A stretch of DNA of 64,000 nucleotides from Ulota crispa (lineage: Eukaryota; Streptophyta; Bryopsida; Orthotrichales; Orthotrichaceae). Location: the NCBI GenBank assembly GCA_963920765.1, contig OY987243.1, positions 2,480,001 through 2,544,000 of the forward strand, in the 5' to 3' direction. Positions 49,675 to 61,914 of the stretch are shown here, piece by piece. Positions within the stretch are counted from its first letter, which is position 1. Each line of letters opens with the position of its first letter. The position numbers and the translations under genes are program-made. A model generated the notes under the pieces. That model searched no databases and was not told where the DNA came from. It saw only the letters and a list, made by a program, of their open reading frames with translations.

Positions 49675-50402
49675 AAAGGACTTGTGTAATATATAGCTAT
49701 TGACATTGTATTGAAGTAACAAATCATTACAAATGATTGACAATATACTTGGTGGAGCATTGCACACTTGAAGTCTTCTTCACAATCCTAAATTTAATGG
49801 AAACACAATTTTTTGAAAGTGCACATGATGCTTCAAAAGTGTTTAAGGTGCAAAATCTTTGCAAAAAGGAGTTGGAGATTGCCAACCCTCATGTAGGATT
49901 CAATGTTCTTCCATGCCATAATTGGATTGACTATTTTCAATACACTTGTAGTTATGTATAACCTTGCATTCAAACAAAATTATAAAAGATATAAAAGATT
50001 GTAACTCATTACATGTAAAAATATCACATTTTAAAATTGGAAACACGTTTCTACAATGGACACTAAATTATAGCAATTTAGAAGTATAGCTATTGATTTT
50101 TTTGCTACAATTAGTTTTCTATTGGCTTCTTGAGTTTGACAAAAGGTGATTGACAACTATTAACAAATTTGTAAATTCAATAGCCTTGCTTTGAGGTGGT
50201 TGATAGATGCTAGTACCTTTAATTGTTGCATTCGTTGCAAATGGATTTCTCATTGCAATTGAGCTTTCATTAAAACCATGCGCTAGGTTCAATTAAATGA
50301 GAAAAAGGAAAAGAGAAAAAAGGAAAACATTGATTTTTTATTTATAGTAAGGTCATTTTTAAAGCTACAAATATCCAACCTTCCCATAAATTTAGGAATT
50401 AG
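49675..50402. other. Unassigned stretch
   Basis: A 74-residue frame at 49737-49961 matches nothing I know. No element ends. Confidence 0.4.
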
Positions 50403-50539
50403 TAAGGTAGGAGGTCCATAAACTAATCCTGTTCTAAATGTGTTCCCTATCTACTAAGAAAGAGTGACATGTTCATTCAAATATCTATTACTATCATTAA
50501 TGAGTTAGATGGGTTTAAATGGTTGGACCTCCTACCTTA
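50403..50539. mobile_element. Short TA-flanked MITE, subfamily E
   Basis: TA-AGGTAGGAGGTCC to GGACCTCCTACCT-TA, 137 bp. Reverse-orientation relative of 38392-38531. Confidence 0.7.
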
Positions 50540-50754
50540 CATCATGGACCTTGATTGGATTGAGATCTAGTACCTTAGCAAATGTCAATGAATTTACCAC
50601 ATTAGGTTTCCAAACTTCTTCTTTTTTCATGAAATTTTACGTGTATTACGTGATTAGATGAGCTAAATTTGAACATGTGCCTAAAAGTTTGTGTATGTGA
50701 TGAAATTTTCTTAGAAAATATCATCATTTCTATCTATCACGGTTTAAGGTAGGA

Positions 50755-51061
50755 ACATCCATAAGCGTCAGTGTCCCCATAACCGTCACCTTTAAAATCT
50801 TGGAAGATTTGTGAAAATGAATAGATGTCATTACAAGGATGTACAACATGTGAACATGAAACCTTAATGTTGGTTATGGGTGCAATGACAGTTTGCTCTT
50901 TAAAAATTCACAACTTATTCTCACAATATTCAAATAATATATTTAAAAGTGCAAACTCATTTTTTTCTGTTCCTAATAGGTTCTTATAATTTGCTAATTG
51001 TTTATTAATAGTCATCATGTTCAAAACCTTTAGTTTGACATTTATGGGTGCTCCTACCATA
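50755..51061. mobile_element. TA-flanked MITE, subfamily M
   Basis: It starts TA-AGGTAGGAACATCCATAAG and ends TTTATGGGTGCTCCTACCA-TA. Related to 61915-62338 through the CCATAAGCGT and TTATGGGTGC terminal blocks. Confidence 0.5.
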
Positions 51062-52057
51062 GTCATAGCCTTATGAATCATGAAATGATAAGCTAGCATT
51101 TAAGTAAGATCAGCAAGTAAAAAGGCCAAATCAACAAGATACTCCATAACAAATATAAATTTCTAAATTCCTCTTGTAGTTGCACTGTTATTGTATTTAC
51201 AATATACTTTTCAAAAATTATTGCAAATATTTTCCTTAAGGGATCAATTGAGGTAAGCTATTTTGTGAGCGTAGAATGGTGAGCTTATGAGCGGTGAGCC
51301 AAGATTTTGTGAGCGAGAATCAATTTTGATCTCAATAATAATGGAAAAACTTAAAAAACAACAATTTTTCAAGAGATGAATGTTTATAATATGCAATTAT
51401 AAGGTCCTATGTACACATTTATAGGTGAGATTTAATATTTTGACAAAAGAATTACTCCCACACCTCACGGCTCATGAATCCCTGCTCAGGATTTAACATT
51501 CTCCGGGGTCAATTAGGTCCTCCTTGTTATTTTCAATGCACCAAACTAACTTAGTGATGGCTTTCAGTTTGAAAACATCAATTAGAAACTTAAAAACATT
51601 ATCCATAGTTCATGTTCATAGAAGTGGATCTACACTCATCAATATTTCTTACTTGTATTTTAAACAAATGTTCCACTTTTTTGTTTCAAAGCAGAATATC
51701 AAATCAAAATCAATAAATTTTTAAACTTTTGTTTTGACTCAAGAGTGAGAAGTTCTTAAAAATGTTCTTTCAACCATACTCAATTTTAAAGTTTTGTTTA
51801 GGGAGCCAACTTCTCAATTGGAAATGTTGGTTCTTGAAGTGAAATATTATTGTAAATTTTAATTATAGAATGCTTGCAAGGAAATGTCTTTAAAGTTTAT
51901 ACCATACAAATGTTGAAAACCTTCTGCAAGAAACTAACAAAGTACGGATGACAAAAAACAATACTATTATGCATGGGACTTGTATACATGTAGGAATTGT
52001 TCACAAGCTTAAACTCCTTGTTTGTTAGGAGATTAAATGGTTGGTGAAAGTACATTC
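51062..52057. other. Unassigned AT-rich stretch
   Basis: A short cluster of GTGAGC words near 51265-51315. Otherwise nothing recognised. Confidence 0.4.
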
Positions 52058-52711
52058 TTAACCCCTCACCGCCCATGGTGTTTTTGAGTATTTCATAAAT
52101 TGCTTGAAAGTGAACAAAATGACTGCATTTTGGTCAATCTTATTAATTTTCTCTTAAGCACAACCGTACAAATTCAAAGTAGACATGTCATACGTCACAT
52201 AGGAAAAGAAATCACAATAATATCACTTGTGGATTGAAAAATTATAATGTTTGATCATGAGGGTGTTACAACTGTGAAAGTGATTTGAAGCCTTTCAATC
52301 CTCATTTTGCATCTTAAACCTAAAACTCAGGGAACTAAAAAAATACAAGTATGTAAAGTATAACATGCATAACCCCAATCAATTTACGGATTCTCAAAAT
52401 CTATTCTACAATTTTTTAAATTGAAATTTTAATGTGATTTTTTCTCCAAGTTCTAGTGTACTTGAGGCTCATTTTCAAAAGCCTTCAACACTAGAAAGTG
52501 AAGATTTACAATGGACACCCTTGCACAAAATCTTGAATAGACAAATCACTTTAATTCATTTTCAAAATCAGATTCCTAATGCTCAAACTAGACTTCAACA
52601 AGAATTCTAAAATAATAATAATCACTAAAAAAAAATATTGAAAAAATGTCACGCATCTCTGAATAAAATTCAAAGGGGCCAATTCGGGCCCCTTGAGCAG
52701 TGACAGGTTAA
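52058..52711 (+). mobile_element. TTAA MITE, subfamily F, first of three in a chain
   Basis: The left end is TTAACCCCTCACCGCCCATG. The right end GAGCAGTGACAGG-TTAA uses the same TTAA that begins the next element. It matches 46840-47496. Confidence 0.7.
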
Positions 52712-52812
52712 CCTCTTAAGGACCATAGCCTTTACTTTGTCAAAAGACACTCAAAATTGCCACCTCTATGGCAAAGAGTTAAAAAGATTGGAAGATATAT
52801 GCATTTAAAGTG

Positions 52813-52846
<34 letters not shown>

Positions 52847-53609
52847 CACCTTGTCTGACTAGATTTTTTAGCTTTGAACATTTTTAACTTCACATTTTTG
52901 CACCACACAATTTGGAATTCTATTTTTGCATGGTAGAAAGTTGAGTTGGGAATCTTGGGAAAAAATAATAAAAGAAGAATACTTAATTCTCATTCTTTAA
53001 AAAACATTAGGTAGAAGAAGGTATGAGATTGAACAAAAACTTAAATTGCTAATAACCTTGCAATGGAATTGAAACGCAATAATCCCAATGGTGAGACTGT
53101 TCTAGAAAGCAAACTTCACCCTCTCCAACAATTTGTTTTGAAAAAATGTTAAACCTCCATTCAAAGATGAAGTTTATAAGTTATTTTTTCAAGAAGATGC
53201 TTGAGTTGCCCAAAAAACAAGATTGTCCATAACTTTCTCATAACTAGTCCAAATGGAATGAATCAAAGCTCTTGATGTAGACAAGGATATAATCTATAAG
53301 AAATTTGTTGTTCAAGTTATGGAATGAATCAAAGCTCTTGATGTAAACAAGGATATAATCTATTAAGAAATTTGTTTTTCAAGTTTTTATAAGAAATTTT
53401 TTGCTGCCCCTAGTCCCCAAATTTGTGCTTATTTGGGCATAACTTTTGCTCCCTAGCATCAATTGGAATAAAAATTATATTCCCCAAAAACTAATGTGTT
53501 TTTCTATCTTCAAAAAAAGTTTCAAAAGTTTAAGACAAAAATTGAGGCCATCGGTGCCTGCCCAAAATCCCATTTGTCCTTGTAGGGACAATGGTCCTTT
53601 AGGGGTTAA
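52708..53609. mobile_element. TTAA MITE, subfamily B, middle of the chain
   Basis: TTAACCTCTTAAGGACCATA to ACAATGGTCCTTTAGGGG-TTAA. Both TTAAs are shared with neighbours. It carries a 31-base A run at 52813-52843 where relatives have mixed sequence. Confidence 0.8.
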
Positions 53610-54534
53610 CCCATAAAGGACTAGACCCCATTTTTTAAAAACATAGTGATTTTGGGCAGGTATGTGTGATTGGAGATTTTCATATTTGAGGCTGATTTTT
53701 TAATGGAATGTGGGAACAAGGTTTATCTTTCATGTGTGACAAATTTCATGATATTTGGAATTACAACTAAAAAGTTATGGCCTAAGATGTTGTTTTTTAC
53801 GTTCATCGGGTAGCCTGCACAGATCTAATTTTTTTTTTTTTTTCAAAAACAACAAATTCAAATTGGTTTAGGAGATTTATGTGAATGTAGGAAGCTTTGA
53901 ATCATTCCGTTTTGATCAACGAGATGAAAGTTATGAGGATTTTTTGTTTGCGGGTAGTTTTGAATTCTCTACTCAAAATAAACTTTGAAGTCCTTTATTT
54001 TACTCAATTTTCAACATTTTGGAAAAAAAACAAAACAAAAGGATGAAAATTGTTTATTACAACATTACGGCCATTGGGATTGGCATTTTTCATTTCCATA
54101 ATTAAATTCTTAACAATTTAGTGTTTTGAATCATTCTCTACTTCTTTTTACTTACTAGTTTTTTTCCTTGTGTTATAAAATTCCAAATGATTTGAAACAT
54201 TTTGGACATTTACATTACTTAGGTGGAATAAGAAATCTAGAGAAGCACCACTCACAAAGCCCTTTTTTCATAGGAATTTGCCCTTTTGAAGGGTAGCTGC
54301 CCGGTCTTTCACAAGACATTTTTGAATATTCAAACCATTCTATCTTCCAATCCACGCAGTGAAAAACTCTTAATTTTTTTCTACATCTTCTAAAACTATT
54401 CTTCTACAAGATCCTACAGTCACATATGCATAAAAACGTTTTTGTTTTCAAATTTGATTGATGCTCTAAAAATGATAGTTTTGGAGAGTTTTTGGTGAAA
54501 ACTTTGCTGGGTCCTTTGGGTTAAGCAAATCACA
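53606..54534. mobile_element. TTAA MITE, subfamily G, last of the chain
   Basis: TTAACCCATAAAGGACTAGA to TGGGTCCTTTGGG-TTAA. Full-length relative of 35023-35947 (929 against 925 bp). Confidence 0.75.
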
Positions 54535-55044
54535 AATGATTTTGAATCTGGTAGATTTATCAAATCAGTGATTAAGCTAATGAGATTCTTTCTTAAGCTA
54601 ATGAGATTTTTTCTTGTAAGTGCCATTTGATTTCAGGAATATATTGTAGTATAAAAACAAGTGTAACCCATCAAGCAAGTAGCGTATAATAATAAACAAC
54701 ATATTTGTCTTTCAAAGTCTATGATAAAATGGAATCACAGTTAATAAATGAATATGGTATTCAATTTTGTACATTCATGTCCATGTCCCTATCCAATAAT
54801 TTTTAACAAATATGACACCAAGGCTTGGAGAATCGTTGGTGAAAGTTAATCACAGAAGGTTGACATTTGAAAAGGAGAATAACTTAATAGAATTCATTTC
54901 AACCTTTCCAATTTGTATGAACATTTTTTTTTGCTAGTAAAAGACTTTTACCTTTTATATAAATGAACCCCAATGAACAACTCTTTGTTTTGGCCCTCAA
55001 AACAGGTTGAAAAAGAGGTTGCTATATACAAAAACTAAGGCTGT
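54535..55044. other. Unassigned stretch
   Basis: Nothing recognised. A 19-base phrase AAGCTAATGAGATT(C/T)TTTCTT is repeated at 54572 and 54595. Confidence 0.4.
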
Positions 55045-55301
55045 CACTACAAGAAAAAGGGCCATTTTTTATTAAGGATTTTGACTACCAAAACAGTATA
55101 ATTATTAAGACCATTTGACTAATCTAGTATCGGTCAAATGGTTTAATTTATGACTACGTGTAGTCATAAATTAAATTACTCATGACTAATTAAATTATTT
55201 ATGACTACATGTGGCCATATTGAGTAGTCAATTAGTCTTAGTCTTGTTAGTCTTTTTTGTAATCAAAATCCTAAATCAAAAGTGGCCATTTTTCTTGTAC
55301 A
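55045..55301. mobile_element. CACTA-type MITE
   Basis: The left end CACTACAAGAAAAAGGGCCA is the classic plant CACTA terminus. The right arm ends TGGCCATTTTTCTTGTA, with the last bases decayed from GTG. A perfect internal palindrome (TTTAATTTATGACTAC and its complement) lies near 55141-55175. No transposase. Confidence 0.65.
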
Positions 55302-55498
55302 ACATGTTGTAGAACCAAAAATGATATTTTTTTAAGGACCATAGTCAAATTTCTTCTTAATGTATTTTTTGGTTTCTCTTTTGGATATACAACATTGTAG
55401 GTAAAACCCTAGATCTTAACACATAACTTTGCTTCTTTCTTCATTCCTCCTATTTTCAAAAATTTAGGTTTACCATTACAATCTCGACTATGTGGCCC

Positions 55499-55732
55499 TT
55501 GACTCTTAAATGTCTTGTGGAGATAGTAAATTATTGTTACATAGTTGACATTTGCTACCAACTTGAAGTTTTGATAGGATCTCAAATAACTCACTAAAAT
55601 CACATTGATTTATATATGTTCCAACTTTTATGTTGATCTCACATGTAGTTAAGATGTGGATCTATTCCAAATACAAAAAAACATCTTATATTGTTTTGAT
55701 CACAAAAGCGCCTTTAGATATTTAGAAATTAA
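55499..55732. mobile_element. TTAA-type MITE, subfamily K, decayed
   Basis: The left boundary is TTGA-CTCTTAAATGTC. The right is CCTTTAGATATTTAGAAATTAA. Shares GATCTATTCCAAATACAA with 23119-23352. Confidence 0.5.
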
Positions 55733-55915
55733 GGGCTTTGCAAGAGAATATGATCATAATGTACCCTTGTAACCATTCCCTAAATGATTTTTTTTCTTCA
55801 AAATCAAAAAAAAAAAAAACATAGATGCCAAAAGTGGTGGAATTTTATTATTTTGTATGGTAAGGAAATACTTGCAATTTTTCCTTTGCAATAATTGCAT
55901 TTGTTTGTTTATTTT

Positions 55916-56845
55916 TTAACCCCTAAATGCCCAAGGGTGTTTTTCTTGTTTTCAAAAGGCAGTTTTGAAGTTTTGGTTTGTCATTGTAAGATCATTATTA
56001 AACATCAAAATAATTTTGTAACCGTTGAATCTTGAACTTCAAGACTTTTACATGGTGCTACCAAAAAAAATCCAAAATGGCCGCGCAGATTTTAAGATGT
56101 TTGCAATTGAATGATGATGAGAATAAAAATTTTTGCTTTTTTTGGAGCAGCCCGAAACTTCTAATGCAAATTGGCAACTTCTAGATACAAAATTGGAAAA
56201 CAACCACTTAGATTGCTTTAGTGTTTATTGTTGTTACTTCAAAATCAATGGCCCCCCTTCCAAATTCATGACCACAATTTCACAAATGAGCCTACAACGC
56301 AACTATCAAAACGCAACTGTCTAATACAAAGAAATTTTTAGCTCCAATTATCGACCAAAAATCATTATGTATGAAAGAATTTTCAACATTGAAAGGATTC
56401 TAATTTTTACAACAAAGACATTCCAAGTGAAATTAGTCCAAAAGCACTTTTAGATTTTGTTAGATGTCAAAATTTCAATAAAAAGGCCCTTATTGCCCAA
56501 GGGAGTGCCCAAGGGAAATCTTCACTTTTTGCTCAACTTGATGCCCGCCTTTTCAACGTGGCAACTTCTCATAGGCTCTGTAACACCATTCATGACACTA
56601 TTCATGACACTATTCACAACACTATTCATGTCACAAAATGTATGCTTGTAGTTAACCTTCCACCAAAAACAATTGGAATAAGATATGGAGGAAGTTGAAT
56701 TTGAACCGTGGAGTTAACTTTAATGTGCAACTTTTCCAAAAAAAAGAACCTGAAAATGATAAAATCCATACCTTCAACAAGGTTTCAAAGTTTCTTGAAG
56801 TTTTTTGGACACCCAAATTGGGTGCCTTGGGCATTTAGGGATTAA
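55916..56845. mobile_element. TTAA MITE, subfamily J
   Basis: TTAACCCCTAAATGCCCAAG and, inverted, TTAATCCCTAAATGCCCAAG; 930 bp. A 14-base unit like TATTCATGACAC is repeated four times near 56585-56635. No transposase frame. Confidence 0.75.
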
Positions 56846-56961
56846 CCCTTACATGTCAAAACTCAACAAGTGGAGATTGGATTCTAGTGCATTTTGAAAG
56901 TCTCTGACATAGGGATAATTAAACAATTTGTATGGATGTGCCAACCATGCGCTTCATATAC

Positions 56962-57290
56962 TTAGGGCATCTCCATTGGTGGCTTGGGTTGGCTCAAAAT
57001 GGATGAAAAGTGTTGAGACCCCTCTCAAAACCCTCTCAAACACTTTGATCTAGCGAGTCTAGCGAGTCTAGCAAGCCACTCTTCAAGCCACTATTCATTC
57101 ACTATTCACCCTAAGTTTCGTGAGCTTTATCCTCTACTTCCCTTGATAAGTGGTCAACTGCTTATTTATGGGGCATGTTGGAGTGTACGGCCACTTTTTC
57201 AAAGAGCATGGGTGGAGATTGAGAGCCTTGAGGCCTTGCCAAACCAAATGGAAAACTTTGAAAGAGCCTAGTATGGTGGAGATGCCCTTT
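56962..57290. mobile_element. Harbinger-type MITE
   Basis: TTA-GGGCATCTCCATTGG to GGTGGAGATGCCC-TTT: the right TTA has one changed base. Three copies of TCTAGCGAG lie near 57050. It abuts the truncated TTAA element that follows. Confidence 0.6.
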
Positions 57291-58200
57291 TCTATGTGAA
57301 AGTCATTGAAAGTTGCCACTTTGGGGGGAATGAGTAAAAAGTAGGAGATATAGTTTTTTTTGCAAATCCAAATGTAGGATCTTGCCTTAGACTACAAGAG
57401 GTACTTGTGGGAAAAAATCAGGTCATTCTAGATGGACAAGAGGGAGATATTCACATCTGAAGTGGAAAAAAAATGTTTTTTTCCTTGTTGCCCAAAAATT
57501 CAAAAGCCTTTGACCACTCTTACATGAAAAAAATTGCTCTACACTAAGTTGAGATTTATTTTTTCCATGTAGAAGACCAAGTTAGGCATATGTGGGAGAA
57601 TTTTCAAATCAATTGGAACTATACAACACATGGGAAAAAATAGTAAGTAAAAAGAAGTAGAGAATGAGTCAAATCACCAAATTGTTAAGAATTTAATTAT
57701 TGAAATGAAAAATGCAAATCCCAACGGTTATAATGTTGTAATAAACAATCTACTTCCTCAGGTTTAGTTTTTTTCCCAAAATATTGGAAATTGTGGAAAA
57801 TATAGGACTTCAAAGTTTATTTTAGAGTAGAGGATCCGTAACTACCCACAAACTAAAACATCTCATAACTTTCATCTCATTGATTGAAATTGAATGATTC
57901 AAAACTTCCCACTTACAAAAATATCTAAAGAACCAATATAAGATTTTTATTTTTAAAAAATACAAAATTTAAAGTAGTTTTTGGGCTGCCCAGATTGCCC
58001 TCCCTCCCTCGGGTAGCATAAATTCTTGCATAAATTCTTCGACAAAAATCAGAATGAAGAAAAAATTAGATTCCTGCCCAGATCTTAGAACTCCCCATCT
58101 TCAATAAAAGTTTCAAAAAATCACAAAAACTAAATTAACTATAGGCACATGCCAGAAATCCATATGTCCCCGAGGGGACAGCTGGGCCTTTAGGGGTTAA
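57291..58200. mobile_element. Subfamily B TTAA MITE lacking its left terminus
   Basis: The right end CAGCTGGGCCTTTAGGGG-TTAA is typical and the interior matches 14843-15773 in reverse. The outermost 25 or so bases on the left are absent, and the Harbinger-type MITE sits at the break. Confidence 0.7.
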
Positions 58201-58719
58201 GCTTGCAGTAAAGGGAGTATGAGGGACTATATCTCCATATGGGGTTAAATTTTGTTCCAAAAGGGGCCCCAAGTTGTAAATAATGGCCTCGGCCCTGGGG
58301 TAAGAGGGGAAAGAGGCCCCTAAGCCGTGGGTTGGTACGTTTCGCAAGCTGCATGGCAGGAGATCTTGTTTGCATAGTAGAATTTATGTACCACAAAGAT
58401 TCTGAGACTTTGGAATCCAGTAGAGCCACCTTGGATGGTGGATATTGGATAATGCAGAGGTAGGGGGGCTGGGGCTCTGGGGGTGCCAGTGGCCATAGGG
58501 TCATCATGTCAACCCCGCCCTGCCCTGCAAACCCTGCAATGCATGCAAACCGGCCACCTCGGCTGGCTGCACCCTTTCCTTCCCTCTAACTTATGCCTCA
58601 AAATTTGAGAAAAAATCATAAACTAAGTATCACGGCAATTTTGTCAATGTCGGTGGGTCCTATACCCCCCCCCATCCCCCCCGGATGCCTGTGTCAAGAT
58701 GTATTTGTCGTGTTTTCAC
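58201..58719. other. Unassigned stretch, partly GC-rich
   Basis: Higher G/C around 58440-58580, short frames only, no element ends recognised. Confidence 0.4.
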
Positions 58720-59308
58720 GAGAAGTGAGAAATGAGAAGTGAGAAGTGAGAAGTGAGAAGTGAGAAGTGAGAAGTGAGAAGTGAGAAGTGAGAAGTGAGA
58801 AGTGAGAAGTGAGAAGTGAGAAGTGAGAAGTGAGAAGTGAGAAGTGAGAAGTGAGAAGTGAGAAGTGAGAAGTGAGAAGTGAGAAGTGAGAAGTGAGAAG
58901 TGAGAAGTGAGAAGTGAGAAGTGAGAAGTGAGAAGTGAGAAGTGAGAAGTGAGAAGTGAGAAGTGAGAAGTGAGAAGTGAGAAGTGAGAAGTGAGAAGTG
59001 AGAAGTGAGAAGTGAGAAGTGAGAAGTGAGAAGTGAGAAGTGAGAAGTGAGAAGTGAGAAGTGAGAAGTGAGAAGTGAGAAGTGAGAAGGGAGAAGCGAG
59101 AAGCGAGAAGCGAGAAGCGAGAAGGGAGAAGGGAGAAGTGAGAAGTGAGAAGTGAGAAGAGAGAAGAGAGAAGTGAGAAGTGAGAAGTGAGAAGAGAGAA
59201 GAGAGAAGTGAGAAGTGAGAAGAGAGAAGAGAGAAGAGAGAAGTGAGAAGTGAGAAGAGAGAAGAGAGAAGAGAGAAGAGAGAAGAGAGAAGAGAGAAGA
59301 GAGAAGAG
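58720..59308 (+). repeat. Heptamer satellite (AGAAGTG)n
   Basis: About 84 copies of a 7-bp unit. The left two thirds are almost pure AGAAGTG. From about 59089 the last bases vary by block (AGAAGGG, AGAAGCG, then AGAAGAG alternating with AGAAGTG). Because 7 is not a multiple of 3 and no register contains a stop, long frames on the minus strand are artefacts of the repeat. Confidence 0.95.
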
Positions 59309-59480
59309 CACACTGCTGGCTTGGTGTTCAGGGCTGGATTTCTACTCATTCTCAGTTCTCACTTGGCAGACGTGTTCCTGGGCCAGGGCTGGAAAAGCTC
59401 TTGCTTTTTCACGCCCAATGATAAAAATGTGAGAATCTGCCTCTGTTTTGGAGCTAACACCTTATATCTCCTTCTATGTA

Positions 59481-59854
59481 TAAGAGCATCGTCATTGCAA
59501 ACGCAAGAACAAATTTAAATGTCACTGTTGTGGGAAGGGAGAACTTTTGAGCTCCACCGCACCCACGCAAAAGCCTTTCCAGATTTCTTGTGCAACGCTA
59601 CAAGCTCCCGTTCATGCTACTTTCCAAGTCTTTTACGTTCACATAACAACTCTCGGGAGGACTCAAATCCGTTGAGGGTTGGTTCCTACTTGTTTCCTTT
59701 CCCGGTGCTAGAGAGAAGAAGCACCAAAGTAGGGTGAGTGCGCCAAGGAAGTGTTCATGAAGGAACAAAGCTGGTACATGAAGTGACCCGCGTGGTAGCT
59801 TGTCAGATCTCCGGTTGCATTTGGTGTTGTGGGAGAGCGGTGGCAATGCTCTAA
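59481..59854. mobile_element. Harbinger-type MITE, TAA duplication
   Basis: TAA-GAGCATCGTCATTGC to GGTGGCAATGCTC-TAA. Reverse-orientation relative of 10030-10808. Confidence 0.6.
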
Positions 59855-61739
59855 AGGTGTCCTTCCATGTGAGGGGTGGGGTACAATGTTCAAGGAGGTT
59901 TTAAAAAAAATTGGTACATTTCCTACTTTTCATTTGTATACTTGGTTTTTATTTTTATTTTTATCGATCATAGCCGAGACATATATTTTTTTGGTTGGCC
60001 AATAACCTCTTTTTTTTTTTTTTCACTCGGTTGATTTCCTAACTTTAGGAAATTATTTTGATTGAAATCTAAATTTCAGTGTATTATATTGGACTTTTAT
60101 TTTCTTACAAATGTTGCAAACAAATTCATCTTTTGCTTACCATGTGCACGGCATAGCAAAGCAAGGCAATGATCAAGACAACAACAACCTATCAAGTTAC
60201 CCCCAACCAATGAAAACTTATTTATTTTTTGAAAGGATTTATTATTGACTTTTGTTACTTGAATATCCTTGGCTGAATTTGAACCATGCTATGTCCCACC
60301 ATCTTGGGACTAAAGATTCACTCTTTAAAAAAAATTGGATTATAAATTGGAAGTCCACACATTTTTTGGAGTCTAGTTAGTATATGAGTTGGGAGTCCAC
60401 TCTTGGGCTACCAAAATTAGGGTTTATATTTGAATGCCACGTGTCCTCCAAGGATTGGTGCACCAAGTGCACTTCTTATCCTATTAATCATCACGCATTC
60501 ACCCACTCACCCACTCACCCTTTCACTTACCCACTCATCCACCTAGCCACCTCACCTCTATTTCTTGTTTTTTTAATATTTTGAATTTAGCATAGTGCAA
60601 TTGCTTGTGAGAGTGAGGTAGATTTTAGGTTTGGCAAGTCTTTGATAGAATCTCCCCTCATTTTGACATTTGGAAAGTGAGGATGTTCTTTTCAAATGTT
60701 CTAAAAACATTTGATTTTTGTTTAGTGGGTTGAAAATATTCCTTATCATGGAAATGCTCATAGGTTGGTTTTCTATAATTTCAAATTTCATTTGGCCCAT
60801 TTCCTCATTGACAAAAAGCACATTTAGCTAAATTTGTCAAAATTATAATTTGGCTGATTTCTAGAAACCATAGTTTTTAGTTGGAAGTAAATTTGCCAAC
60901 TTTCATTTTATTTTGGCAATTCCCAAAAAAAGTTGGCTACTTTGTAACTAAAAGTTGGTTCTCTCTTGACTATGGTGGGGTGAAGCTCTGTGTGGTTCAC
61001 CAATAATTGGTTAAATGGGAGTTCTTTATTTTTTGGAATTCCATTTGAAAATTTATCAATGAGCTCCACCCCCCACCCCCTTACATAGAAGGACGCCCTA
61101 ACTCCTACCAAACTTTGGCCGAGGTGAACTAACCCCTTCAAGGTTTGGCCACACCAAACTAAATTGTTATTTTGTAAAAAAAGGTGGTGGCGTTTACTTC
61201 TTTGTGTAAAAGTGGATTTTTGGATTTTTATGGCCGATTTTTTTGTCTACACAAAACTGGCGGTTTTAAGTGTTGGACAGACATGCATCTCAAACCTCTT
61301 ACCCTAAAATGGTGAAGAGATTTTTTGTAGTAGAACAATAGATGAAACCTTAGGAAAGTGGTCATTCCCTAGTTTTCCCAAAACGCAAGTTACTTCTTCA
61401 TCCGTTTCATGTTGGCCCTTGCATCATTGCTCTTTGCCTATGTGACTGGGCCTCAAAGCTATGTCTACTACACACATGTTTTTGGGTTGTGGTGGAGAAG
61501 CGCCGTTATTTTATAGACAAGGATGAGAGTAATACTTTGCCTCTTGTTTTAGTGTTGTTTAATTGTATTTTCCATTAGAGTTGTAGAATAATTTAGGGCC
61601 TTTGAATTCATAAGTCAATTCAAATTTCCAAATTCAATCTCATGATGGAAAATTTCCACACTATCATAAATTTTAAACTATGAAAAGCAAAACTTTTTCA
61701 CCTAGTCCCACAAACTCATAATGTAGTTGACCAAGCTCT
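59855..61739. other. Mostly unassigned stretch with diverged dispersed repeat
   Basis: CACCCACT-type short repeats lie near 60495-60550. The segment 61145-61445 resembles 47935-48245. From 61555 the sequence resembles the inner foldback arm at 41470-41593. No gene recognised. Confidence 0.4.
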
Positions 61740-61877
61740 CAGCCCATTCATCCTAGGCAATGAGGGGTCGATTCACCCCATCCCATAGCCCATTCATCCT
61801 AGGCAATGAGGGGTCGATTCACCCCATCCCATAGCCCATTCATCCTAGGCAATGAGGGGTCGATTCACCCCATCCCA
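61740..61877 (+). repeat. Three tandem copies of a 46-bp unit
   Basis: Copies at 61740-61785, 61786-61831 and 61832-61877 are virtually identical (AGCCCATTCATCCTAGGCAA core). A diverged single copy is recognisable near 62590-62640. Confidence 0.9.
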
Positions 61878-61914
61878 TTGCCCCTTCCTACATGAATAGT
61901 GCCAGGGCTTTGTT

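Noticed and set aside
189-58200. TTTAGGG words as telomere repeats
   Set aside because: They occur singly inside the CCTTTAGGGG transposon ends and are never in tandem.
58660-59349. Minus-strand frames of 205 and 229 residues rich in Ser, Leu and Phe
   Set aside because: They are translations of a stop-free 7-bp satellite in more than one register, not a gene.
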